From Seriola aureovittata (lineage: Eukaryota; Chordata; Actinopteri; Carangiformes; Carangidae), in NCBI RefSeq assembly GCF_021018895.1, contig NC_079380.1, positions 5,574,236-5,638,235 of the forward strand: a stretch of 64,000 bases of DNA. Direction: 5' to 3'. Of this stretch, positions 1-11,000 are shown piece after piece; positions within the stretch are counted from its first letter, which is position 1, and each line of letters opens with the position of its first letter. Position numbers and translations under genes: made by a program. The notes below the pieces were generated by a model. That model made no database searches. It saw nothing but the letters and a program-made list of their open reading frames with translations, and had not been told where the DNA came from.

Positions 1-551
1 TCCATGAGCCGAAGCACCCAACAGAGACACCGTAGCCGCCCTGAAGAGTTAGAGCTTCATCCGGTTTGGTGGGATTTGTTTGAAGCTGCTGAATTGGCAT
101 CTTACCTCTGATTTCCTGGTGTTGCCATCCTCCTGTGTTTTCTCTTGATCACCCCCTTTTTTAGAAACACATGAATGAAGCAATAAGGTCGTGGTCACAA
201 CAGATTCTTGTGTTTACCTGATGAAGGAGAACAGGGACAGTTAAGGTCATACTGGTATTTTAAAGTGAGTTCTGTGCTAATATGGCACCAATCACAGGGA
301 AGAAAGACTTACAATTGATTAATGTGTGTTTTTTTTTCTATCTGCACTGCAATATTTCACCAAAGCCTGACATCAAAGTTTGCTCTACGCTGTCAGAGAG
401 TCTGTGGGTGTGGGTGTGTTAGAGACAAGAGACAGAGGAAAGACAAAGGGAGAGAGAGCCTCTGTTATCACATTAATTATTGCTTCACTCAGAACCAGGG
501 CACGGCAGATAGCAGAGTGACTAGTGAAAGGAAGACTGAAACGAAACGAAA

Positions 552-552
<1 letters not shown>

Positions 553-586
<34 letters not shown>
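553..586. repeat. poly(A) run, 34 bp
   Basis: Uninterrupted A homopolymer, directly visible. It is either a simple repeat or the tail of a retrocopy; no retroposed body was recognised upstream. Confidence 0.9.
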
Positions 587-589
<3 letters not shown>

Positions 590-758
590 CAGAACAAAAG
601 CCATGAAGTCAAAAAAGTTCTTTTTTAGTGTATAGAAGGGGCTTTGCTGTCAAAAATAAACAGAAATGCAATGTCTTGTCTGGGGTGGTGCTGTGATCTG
701 ATCCGTCTGTTCAAACCCAGAACACACTGAACAGCAGAGAGAGTTGCTGAAGCAGTGG

Positions 759-759
<1 letters not shown>

Positions 760-794
<35 letters not shown>
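760..794. repeat. (CA)n microsatellite
   Basis: Uninterrupted CA dinucleotide array of about 17 units. Confidence 0.95.
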
Positions 795-795
<1 letters not shown>

Positions 796-2167
796 TTAAA
801 TTTCTCCCTCTGAGCCATCCACCTTTCATCCTCCATGTGATACCCCAGGTGCCAGAACCCGGCTGCTAAAAATGAACATTAAAACAGGACTGGAAACACA
901 TTGATCTCTCAGCGATTTGAAGACCGGGGGGGGGACGGGACGAAATGAGTCCTATGGGTGGAAGACAGATCCCAGCCGTGACAGTGGTCGTCATGGTGCA
1001 GGACCAGAGCTGCTGCTCTTTCCACTGATATAAATTGATAGTGATTGTTCATCTGTGCTTCCACCTCAGACAAATACAGAGACCTGACTCTGCATGCAGT
1101 GTCCCATGGGCCCCAACAGCCTGTCCAAAGAGTCTCATCTTCAACCACAGACACCCATCTAGTAACGGCTGTTTGTATTAAAGTGACACTTTGTGCCAAG
1201 TATCTGTAGCGGTGAGCAAGGATGGGTTCACAGGTGTGTCAGTCTTTTCAGTGCATAATTCAAGGGAAAAGCTTTGGAACATGTTCACTTGAGGTGTCCA
1301 ACCCTTGAAAGTGAGTTAGAAACTGATCTTGTATTGGCCTTTATGAATGGGAAGAATGATCGCAGCAAACAAAAACCTGGTTCAATATTCATATTGGCAC
1401 CTGACTACTTTTAAAGCACATGTCGAAAATTGTGAAGCTGTAACAACTAATATGGAAAAACGGTGACGATAAGGAAGTGTAGGACTGTAGGAAAAGCAAA
1501 GCTTGTCCACTTGTGTGTTTTGAGGCCGCTTTCTTGACCAGGTCTCGCTTAATAAAAAAAAAATAAAAAATAAAAAAAAAAAAGGAAAGAGGAAAGAGGA
1601 AAAAAGAAAATGCAAGAAAATCTAATTCAACATTATAGCATTTTTTCCCCACATGGTGTCTTTAAAGAATAACCATATTTACAAACAGGAGTAATTAAAA
1701 ATAAAAAAACAGTAATGATAGGAATGACCATAAAAAAAAATCTAAAAACTGTGTGAATAGAAACAGAACTGCTCACTCATTAAAGGCATAGATAGTTTTT
1801 GTTTTTTCATTGTTTCCACAGACAAACGGCTGCAGAAGAGCATCATCTGGGTGATTTAAAGCCAAATGTTTCCAATGTTGGACCAAAGATGAAAACCCCT
1901 CATCATTGAGGCCTGTTAACTTCAATTGTTCGAGAGGGTTGGTATGAAATTACAGACGTGACGGTAAATGATTCTTTTAAACTTTAGTTTTTCTGATATC
2001 CCTACAGCACAGTCCAGTCTGGAAACTGGTGGTTTACCCCCATTTTGCTATTAACTATAGCAAATCAATTAGCCTCACCGAACAGCTGATTTGATCATGA
2101 GTCCTGCAACCGGCAGAGAGGAGAAATCAGAGCAGCAGAGGTGGAGGAGTCAGTGCAACTGGCTCAT

Positions 2168-2187
2168 TGCTGCCATCTACTGTGGCA
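2168..2187 (-). promoter_or_regulatory. CTCF-like motif (minus strand)
   Basis: The minus strand reads CAGTAGATGGCAGCA here, which fits the vertebrate CTCF core (CCANNAGRNGGCA-like). It sits just beyond the inferred 3' end of fbxl20. Motif match by eye only; binding is inference. Confidence 0.35.
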
Positions 2188-2257
2188 ACAAGGTTGAAAA
2201 TGAGAACAAGTTCAACACCAGAGAAAACTAGACAAGTCTTAATAATATAGGTATATA

Positions 2258-2263
2258 TTTATT
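2258..2263 (-). terminator. fbxl20: Candidate distal fbxl20 poly(A) signal AATAAA
   Basis: TTTATT on the plus strand reads AATAAA on the minus strand. It is the first canonical hexamer downstream of the fbxl20 stop codon. Confidence 0.4.
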
Positions 2264-3196
2264 CATACGTACATATTCATTTATATCGGTTAATTGTAAA
2301 AAAAGAAAAAAAAAAAAGAAAGAAAAGAAAAAAGGAAAAGATTTACAGTAATTATATGAACTACAGTCATTGTCAAAATTGTTTTTGAAATTTCCCTGGT
2401 GTCAATCTACCATGAACACACTGTAGATTCACCTCTTGCCCTCTGTCCTAATCTTCAACCTTTCTCCAGTGTTTGGGACCAAACATGCATGAAACAGACT
2501 GATCCATAGCGCTGCTGCGCCTCCTTTATGTAAACTGGTGGAAGGTGTGACAGAAGGACACAGAGGTGTTTGATAATGTGAGGAAAATAAATCTGTTTTG
2601 CTTTATAGATCCTGTAGTGTTTTTTTTTTGTACCATGAAAAGGCTGATGGCAGGTTTGTTTTTTTTTTGTTTTGTTTTTTTTGCACAAATAAAACCATCA
2701 GGAGCAGGTTGTGTATTATTACCTGTAATCCATTCAAAGTGTTTGCCTTGAAAGCACATGTTGTCTGCTGCACTGATGACTCAGCCTGCGCCACTTACGG
2801 TGCATGAACAGGGCAGGCAGGTGTTACATCCAGGATCAAAGTCTAAATCCTGTGACTTTTTCCTTTTTCCTCCAGTTAATGATCTTAACCCCAAAGCACA
2901 GCGACAAGAGTACACTAGATACCTCCGCCACTACTCTTGGTTGTTCCCTAATCCTTCCATAAACCCCCATTCAAACAAAACAGATCAGACTGGATTACAC
3001 TAGATTCATCTCAGCTTGTGTTATTCTGCCTGTCGTTAGCCGTCAAATCACAAACTGAACAGAATCATCATTCAGCGTTTTGCCCTGTTGGCATGAATCT
3101 TAAACCAGAACGGGGACGTTTGAGAGCGATCAACATTCGAGACTGGGTCAACCAATGTCTGTCTTGCTTGATGTTTTTGGGCAGGGTGCATTAAGG

Positions 3197-3214
3197 GGGG
3201 GGGGGGGGGGGGGG
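3197..3214. repeat. poly(G) run
   Basis: Homopolymer of about 18 G on the plus strand, within the inferred fbxl20 3'UTR, where it would be transcribed as poly(C). Confidence 0.85.
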
Positions 3215-4874
3215 TGTTCGGGAAAAGCAAGCCATAAAAAATTTAAAAGGAGAGGAAAGCACACTTATGGGAGAAAAACCTGTTTCTGCTAAAGCCATCC
3301 TGAGGACTTCTCCTTGATGGAAACATTCAAAAAAGTTCAACCTACATCATACAGACATGTCATCGTGAACGCCTCCTCCACTCACATTTAAAATGTCCAA
3401 CTCACATTTAACATTGATTACAATTGCACTGGTGCCAACACTCCCTCCTGGACAAAGGCTACACTCTGGAAATTTAGTAACAATAAACTCTGAATAAAAA
3501 CACAAACTCCCTCAGGTCCAAACTGAGGACTGGAAGAGGGCTCGAAACTCAACTTTGAGACACTGAACTCGTGACTTCAAAACACAAAGCAGGCGCAATC
3601 CAAACCACACCAAAACAGAGATGCAAAGAAAAGAGAACAGGTAGAGATCCAGAGGAAATCAGAAAGAAACGCAGTAAAAGACACATTTATAAAATGAAAT
3701 GGGAAGAAAAGAGACACAGAATAAAGCAGGTGCAAGTGCAGGAGAAGATATTCCATAAGAAAAGGCTTCAGTACTTCATAGACCTGGGGGCTGAAGTCCA
3801 TTATAGCCCTCTGCTCTGACCAAAATCCTTCCATCATATCTGTCAGCAGGCCAGAATTGTGCGCTCAAGCTTCAGTCGACTTCCTCTTGCAGTGCCTCCA
3901 CCGGTCACAGGCGGACGGGGGACGTCACAGGTGGCAGGGTGTAACACGCTGTCACTCTGTCCCCTGCAAGGCCTCATGGGAGTTGAGGAGTTGCCGACGC
4001 CGGGCTCCGACGTCGGGCACATCCTCTCGCCGCTGCGTTGTGGTTCACCAGTTCCTCGTGGCCAGGAACCATCGCCGATGCGAAAACAAGAGCAACTAAA
4101 TGAAATCAAACTAAATGAAAATAGACTTTGATTGTTTTCAGTTGGCTTTTTCTTTCCATTGTCCTGGTCTGAAAGCATGAGTTCATGTAGTGATGTCTTT
4201 TTTTTTTTTTTTCTCCATCTGTCAAAAGAGTGTCTTTATAACTTTTCACAGGCCAGCATCAGTTCATCCGTCAAAACTCCAGATTTGACTACTGGCTGCT
4301 TTTTACTCTCCAAAAGCTCCAGCGCACGTCCTCACACATATCTGTGCTTCAACGAGCACATGTGAGCTTCGCCGCGGTTCCCTCAGAAAGACCCATCGAC
4401 GGCAACCTTTGCCCCGTCTCATATCGTCATCTGTCGTTTAGCGGGCTTCCACACTCGGACTCCCACAGTCCTCATATATGTACAGTTAGATTTTAAAAAA
4501 CTAGAGGTGTTACATGCAACATTTGGCATCTTCTCGAGTCCCCACGTGTGAGTCTTAATAGCTGTCCATTTTTATAAAAATATTAAACTTTGTGTTCTTT
4601 TTTTCCTCTTCAGTATATTGAAGCTTCTGATTGTAACAGAGAGTCAGAGAGAGGTGAGGGTACAGGTGAAGCAAGCTCAGTGTATGCATTCAAGTGAAGA
4701 CTTGTATTGGTGTGTGTTGTTAGTAAAATGCCAGTCTTAAATTTCGAGATGGTCGTCATTTTAAAGTGTCTCATCATTGCTTTTACTGTAAGTGCAAATA
4801 GCTGCAAGTATGCTTTTTTTCTCTTTTTTTCTTTTTTTTTTTTTTTTTAATCACAAAACAGCCTTCCTGCTGCT

Positions 4875-4876
<2 letters not shown>

Positions 4877-4938
<62 letters not shown>
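4877..4938. repeat. (GT)31 microsatellite
   Basis: Perfect dinucleotide array of 62 bp. It lies in the inferred fbxl20 3'UTR and would be transcribed as (AC)n. Confidence 0.95.
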
Positions 4939-4941
<3 letters not shown>

Positions 4942-5115
4942 GGATATAGCCAGTTTACAGTTTACTTGCTGCTCCTGTTTGAAATGAACAGCCTGCAGAA
5001 CAAAACTAACACAGGTCTTAACTCAAGTGCAGTTCCCGTCTAGAGGTAGCGTTTAAGTGATCTTCAGCACAGAGGGAAGAGTGTGTGAGAGGTGAAGTGG
5101 GATCTTTCAGGACTA

Positions 5116-5121
5116 TTTAAT
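5116..5121 (-). terminator. fbxl20: Candidate proximal fbxl20 poly(A) signal ATTAAA
   Basis: The plus strand reads TTTAAT, which is ATTAAA on the minus strand, about 510 nt past the stop. This variant hexamer would give a short 3'UTR lacking the 4.9 kb AC repeat. Confidence 0.25.
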
Positions 5122-5361
5122 ATCCAGCTGTCCCTGTAATTTGTCTCGTACATAAAGGACAATGGTTTCTGATGTGAAGATCTTGTCGTGTCATTTTTTT
5201 AACAATTCTTTTGCACTTTTTTTGTAAATCCTTTAACGGTGGTGATCACGTTTGATTTTTACATAACCCTCTTTATAATACTGGTTTGTCCACTGAACAC
5301 AGCCCAGAAATGTTCTGACATTCATGTGTAAGTGAATCTGCACATCAGCTTGTGTAAGAGG

Positions 5362-5362
<1 letters not shown>

Positions 5363-5408
<46 letters not shown>
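5363..5408. repeat. (TG)23 microsatellite
   Basis: Perfect 46-bp dinucleotide array, about 220 nt downstream of the fbxl20 stop. Confidence 0.95.
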
Positions 5409-5409
<1 letters not shown>

Positions 5410-5629
5410 TGGGGAGAGTTGGAAATGTTTTTTTGGAAAAGTTACCCAAGACCCTGTAAGCGTTGGCTCTCTCCCTCTCTCTGCAGCTCCAAAAAAAAAA
5501 AGGGGACACCAGCGTGTACTCTGTGACAGGGGGCCGGGAGGGGGGACAGCAGGTCAGGGGTCAAGTGACGGGCTGCGGGGAGCGTGTACAAGGGACACGA
5601 GGACAGGGAAGGGGGTCGTTGTCTTTACA

Positions 5630-5737
5630 TCATAGCAGGACGCAGCAGCGGCAAAACCTCTGACGGCTGCCCCCGACGGAGGGGGGCGGAGTGACGGGAG
5701 CGAAGTATGCATGCACTTTGATGTTAGGCAGATGGGT
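5630..5737 (-). CDS. fbxl20: fbxl20 last coding exon, CaaX-like C-terminus
   Basis: Encodes aa 402-436, from THLPNIKVHAYFAPV through a Pro/Gly segment to CRCCVLL and TGA at 5632-5630. The acceptor CAG is at 5740-5738. The final four residues CVLL fit a CaaX box with Leu at the last position, which normally directs geranylgeranylation; human FBXL20 ends CIIL and FBXL2 CVIL. Prenylation would tether the ligase to membranes (family knowledge for FBXL2, inference here). Confidence 0.93.
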   Translation of the reverse strand, partial: THLPNIKVHAYFAPVTPPPSVGGSRQRFCRCCVLL

Positions 5738-8013
5738 CTGTGGTGAAAAAGAAAGAAACACACATGTAAATGTGTTAATAGCTCATACAAACACTGCACT
5801 AGGTAGCTTGATAGCATCAGCAGTGGCTACAGTTTGCTACAATACTCAAGTTACTGGAAAATGTTAACATCCATGTGTCAGTAAAAACTGACACTTTAAA
5901 TATATTCCTCCTTAAGGAATAGTTCAATATTTAGGGAAATACGAGGCGATCGATACCGCTCTCAAGTCTGTACAGTAAACATGAAGCCTCTGTTAGCTTA
6001 GCACAAAGACTGGAAAATGAGGGAAACAGATAACCTGGTTCTGTCCATAGCAAAACAAAACCCAACTCCCACGTCCACACCACTCTAATGAAGAGAAATG
6101 ACTGCACCTGGCCAACAAATAGTCCAGCACATAACTGAAACCACAACGTGTTGTTTTTGCACTTTGGTTTTTGTATGGATTAAACAACAAAGTTCTGACG
6201 TGTTAATTAGTGAGCTTCAGAGGTGCTGGTAGCTTGATTTTGTTACCCCTGCACAGAGCCAGGCTAACAGTATCCAGTCTTATGCTAAACTAAGCAAGAA
6301 CATGAACATGAGAGTGGTAATGGCAAGAGGCCTAGCTCCCAGAATGTCTAACTATTCCCTCAAGCTCAAATTCCCTTCGGTGAGCTTCTACTTTCACCAT
6401 TGTGCCATTCAGGAGCTTAAAAACCCAACGTATGGAATGGATGGATTCACTCAGACAACAACTCCTCAACTGTGATAAGTGGTGTAACAGGCCTCATCAG
6501 AGACAGTGTTTGTGTTAGTGCAGCGTCTGCGCTCCAGGTCTGATTTCAGTAAACATTTACTAATCATCTATGATTAGTGAGAAACCATTTTTGCTGTAAA
6601 GGTCAACTCTACATAAAGAAGTAAGATTGCTTTGTTGATTGAATGGCTGTCTAACTCCAAACCATCATTCAACACTAAACCAATTAAAATGTGTAGATCT
6701 GTGACACTGAATACAACTCTTCACCAAATAAATTTAAAATGGCATATGTTGAGTTCACAAAATTACAGTACATTCTGGATAAGTATCATACAGCCCTTTT
6801 CCACTGCATGGTACTGGCTCAACATGACTCGACTCTCTTTGTTCTGCATCTTGTAAATGGATACAACCTGGTAACTGGTGCTTTTTATGGTATCACCTTC
6901 GCCGAGGTTCCAAGTGAGCTGAGGCGATATCAAAAGGTGACGTGAAAACCCGACACACTATTGACTGGTCAGAGAGAATCATCACCACTACATCATCATT
7001 GTGTGAAATGGGGCCTTCTAAACAAACCCTCCATTTTTAAAAGACTGTAAACCGCTGACTGTAGGCTGTTACATTTCTGTTATTTATTGTTCTAGACTTT
7101 CAGTGTGACAACATGGAAAACCATATTGTCGTACATGTTTTTCTGTTTGGTATGTCTTTGATTTTCTTCCATTGTTCATGTGTGTGTTGCGTTGAACATA
7201 AAGTCACGATAGCTTTGTGAGGGGGCACTATCTGCAGTGGATAAAAAAGTACCTGGTATCAAAAGCGAGTGGAGTTGAGTCAAGTCTGTATCATGCGATG
7301 GAAAAACGCTAATAGCTTACTCACTGCTGTCAGCCCACACAACTCACCCTTAGTCTCTTGATACCAGCGCGGGTGATCTGCTGGCAGTCATACAGCTCAA
7401 TGCGATCCAGACTATGGCAGCTCTTCAGGTGCTCCAGTGAGGCGTCTGTGATCAGGGGGCAGTTGTCCAGCTCGATCACCTCCAGACGGTCGTGAGCGCA
7501 GGGGCCGCTGCCGAGGTGTCTGATGCCATCGTCGGTGATCAGCTCACAGTGTGACAGACTCTGCAGGAACACGGTGATACCATCACAGGAGCTCTATTTA
7601 CTCAACTGTCTCCTAAAACAAGCTGTGATTTGGTGCTCATAAACACTCCAGTGAAATATGCTTAAGTGGCAGGCGTACACTCACCAGGACTTGCAAACGA
7701 GGGCAGTGGATAGACAGCTGGATGAGCGTTCCATCTGTGATCTGATGCAAAGGTGAAAGGCAACAATTGTGGAAACTGCAGATGACATACAACAACCATG
7801 GAAACGCTATTTATGTAGCTCAGATTGTTTATTTACCTGCACACATTCTTCTAAATCCATTTTCTCAAGCTCATGACAATTCTGCAGGAGAGAAACAGAG
7901 ACATTGAACAGAGATAAACTGCACGATCTTCTGCTTATTGGTGTATATTTGTGCTTTCTGGGACAAATAATATTTGAAATATTTTGTGTTGGGAGCAAAA
8001 ATTAACATCATCA

Positions 8014-8059
<46 letters not shown>

Positions 8060-11000
8060 TGAGAGAAAGACACCACACTCACCCTTGCTAATGTAGTGAA
8101 ACCCACATCTGTAAGCTGAGAGCAGCGAGCCACTTCTAATATTCTGAAAGGAGAACAAGAGGAGCAGAGAGTTGCTCAATGGCTGCATCACTTACAGTCT
8201 GTCACTCACTGAGTTCCTGCACAGAGAGTAACTAGATCTACAGGAGTAAGGCTTGTGATATCTTCACTGCAGAGAGGCCCATTCATTCATGACATGACTT
8301 CAGGATTCAGCTTTAAATGAATATTAAAGGCTTTTTTATGAATAACACTTGTTGACTATTAAATTTAAGTTTCACGTATTTAAGGAAAATCTGAAAAGCC
8401 AGTTATAACATCAGTTTACACTCAAGTGAAATAATTTCACATCCATGGTGGAGAGAGAGAGTGAGTGACTTGAGTTCCACAGTTAGATAATAAGGCTGAT
8501 ATTCAAACTAAATGGCTTGGTTAATTATTTGCAGGGTCTAGAAAGTTCTCCATAGTTAAGTTCAGAGTGAGGAGCGTGAGCGTGTGTGTGTGTGTGTCAC
8601 AGTTTACCTGAGGCGGGGGCAGTTCTGTCCCAGGGCGTGAAGGATGGCGTCTGTGATGTTGGCACAGCCCGACACACACAGAGACTGCAGGCGGTGACAA
8701 CCTCTGCAAATTGTGATGAGGCCCTCATCTGTGATCTGCTGCTCACAGAAAGACAGCATGTGCGTTTGTACATAGCGGAGGATGTCAGAGACATACCAAC
8801 TTTTCCTATGCTCACCGGTTGCTATGCATCAAGAGCAATCAATGTATGGATTTACATATATTCATGCGACACGTTAACACTCAGCTAGCGAGAGCGATTT
8901 CTGTCTCCCTGCATTGTTGTTTGAAGTATTGCTCGAGAAAACCAGGAGGAGATGGGACAAAGGGAGAAGAGGTTGAAAATGGGCTAGGCATGAGAAAGGA
9001 GGATCAACTGGGAACACGAAGAGACGATGAGTTCCTGAGGTGAGATGAGAAAAGAGATGAAGGAAGAAGAGGAGAGCTTTCAGGTGTTGGTGAAGAAAGA
9101 AGGGGAATGTTAAGGACAGGAGCAGTCAGAGAAAAATATATGGACTGTCTGAGCAGGCTCCGTGTCAGTGGATCTTTGGCAGTATGAGCTGGATGGGGCC
9201 ATCAGCTTCTCACAATGAGCTTGAGCTGAAGAGCACAGTGTGTACTTGGCGATCAGCCCATTCCCTGGAAACTACTAAGCTGAGTTCTGTTTATCTTTAG
9301 AGGTTTAATAAAGTTTTTTACAGAGGTGCATTTCAACATAATAAAATGTGGATACAGTGAAACAATTGCATCTTTCCTGATTAATGCGATTCATCTTCTC
9401 ACCATGTTAACTGTACTTACTGAACATGTCTGTAGGTTGAGTGTGACCAGCTCTGGACAGTTAGCCCCAATGTGCTTCAGAGCCTCATCTTCTAACTGTG
9501 AGGAAAGACAACAGGCATCTGAAAATAGGGCTGAACAATATCCAAAAAAAATCATATTGCAATGTTTTGGCAGATCTTGTGATATGAGTCACAATTTCAG
9601 TTGGAAGTGTCACTTTCACATTTTTATTTTTACTGAAAAAAAAAGAAAAAAAGATGATAATGTGATTTTGGGCTTGTACCAAACAAGCATGTTCCTTTAC
9701 TTCTGCAGAATATGATTGGTAGGCCGGGGGCACCTGGTCTGTTGTGACATATTTTACCTTTAGCAAAAAATTGCAGATCCTGCGATTTGGACATTGCACT
9801 TGGCCATATTGCAATTTCGATTATATTTTGATTAATTGTGCAGCAATATCTTAAATTAAACTACACTTGTATACCAAGATCATCCCACCAAACTCTTTTA
9901 CTGTCACTTCCTCGAAAGTGTTATTGTGATGCAATTCATCTACACCGCAAACTACAGCCGCTAGAAGATGAGTAAAAAACCTCCGGCAACCGAGCGTCCG
10001 CTGTATGTTGTGATTAGTTTTGTCCTTTAAATTAATGATCTGTGACATCTTCATAAAAATACATGGCTGTCTCCTCACACTGTTCTGTTGAACTAACAGG
10101 ATGGTGCTGCATGAAGGCTTTTACATTTGCTGTAAACAGCACCTGCTATGTCTTTCCTCAGAAACATCCTCTGCTGCACAGGAAGTGATGCATTTTATGT
10201 CTGTCGTGGCAGCAACTACACTCTATTTGGAAAATAAGAGGAACTCAAAAGTTAGACTTATAAGTGGTGGCTGCTATGGCGAAACATACGACAAAACAGT
10301 CAGTCAACCTATTGTGTAAAAGTTCAACTGTTGAGCAGTAAGAATAATATTGTATCAATCAGGTTGCTTTTAAATTCATCCAATTAAGTTTCATACTGAC
10401 TGAAACATCATCAGCTCTGGTTTGCATCTCCAACCGTACCTGTGTGCAGCCCTTGAGGAAAAGGCCCTTGAGTCCAGGGCAGGAGCGCACCAGGGCCTGG
10501 ATGCCGTCCTTGGTGACCTGATCACACCAGGAGATGTTGAGCTGCTCCAGCAGGGGACAGCCCTCACTGAAGGAGGGAAAAGAAGAAAGGGTCAGGTGGG
10601 AAGTTAAAGCACATCATTTACAACCCATGTATCAACAGTGTGAAAGGCATCAAATGCTCTCTGCACCAAGGTTATTATCATTAACTAACACTTACAAAAT
10701 AATGAAAAATACACATGAAAAAACATTTTTGTTAACCAAAATGAAATAAAAATCATAACTAACTGAAACTGCATTGTGTGTTTACAAAACTAACTAAAAT
10801 AACCTAAAATTATAGAGAAAATGTCTCATTGTCTTTGTTGATTTCATACATAATCCTGGTATTTTGTGTGGATATGAAATCTATCTTCCAGTTTTTTACC
10901 TGTGCCAGATGGAGCAGTATCTTACAGCTGCCTGGCTCTCAGTGTGCGAGCAGTACATATGCCAAACAAGTGTCAAAAACATTCACTGTATTAATGATGT

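Larger units (their letters stand above)
1..2239. other. Gene-free stretch downstream of fbxl20
   Basis: No exon with a recognisable protein and plausible splice sites was seen on either strand. The stretch holds a poly(A) run at 553-586, a (CA)n run at 760-794 and A-rich tracts at about 1552-1583. Short open frames here run through homopolymers and carry no recognisable domain. It lies beyond the best fbxl20 polyadenylation signal, so I treat it as intergenic, but an even longer fbxl20 3'UTR cannot be excluded. Confidence 0.5.
2240..5629 (-). other. fbxl20: Probable fbxl20 3'UTR (long form)
   Basis: This follows the fbxl20 stop codon on the minus strand and contains no other supported gene. 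Going downstream, the first minus-strand AATAAA is at 2258-2263, giving a 3'UTR of about 3.4 kb. A weaker ATTAAA at 5116-5121 would give a short form of about 0.5 kb. Two GT microsatellites at 4877-4938 and 5363-5408 would appear as (AC)n in the mRNA, and the poly(G) run at 3197-3214 as poly(C). Long 3'UTRs are usual for neuronal F-box genes. The exact end is inferred. Confidence 0.5.

Noticed and set aside
3859..4178. Open frames on both strands in a GC-rich patch, considered as a separate gene
   Set aside because: Lies inside the inferred fbxl20 3'UTR, shows no domain or splice pattern, and the frames are short and overlapping on both strands.
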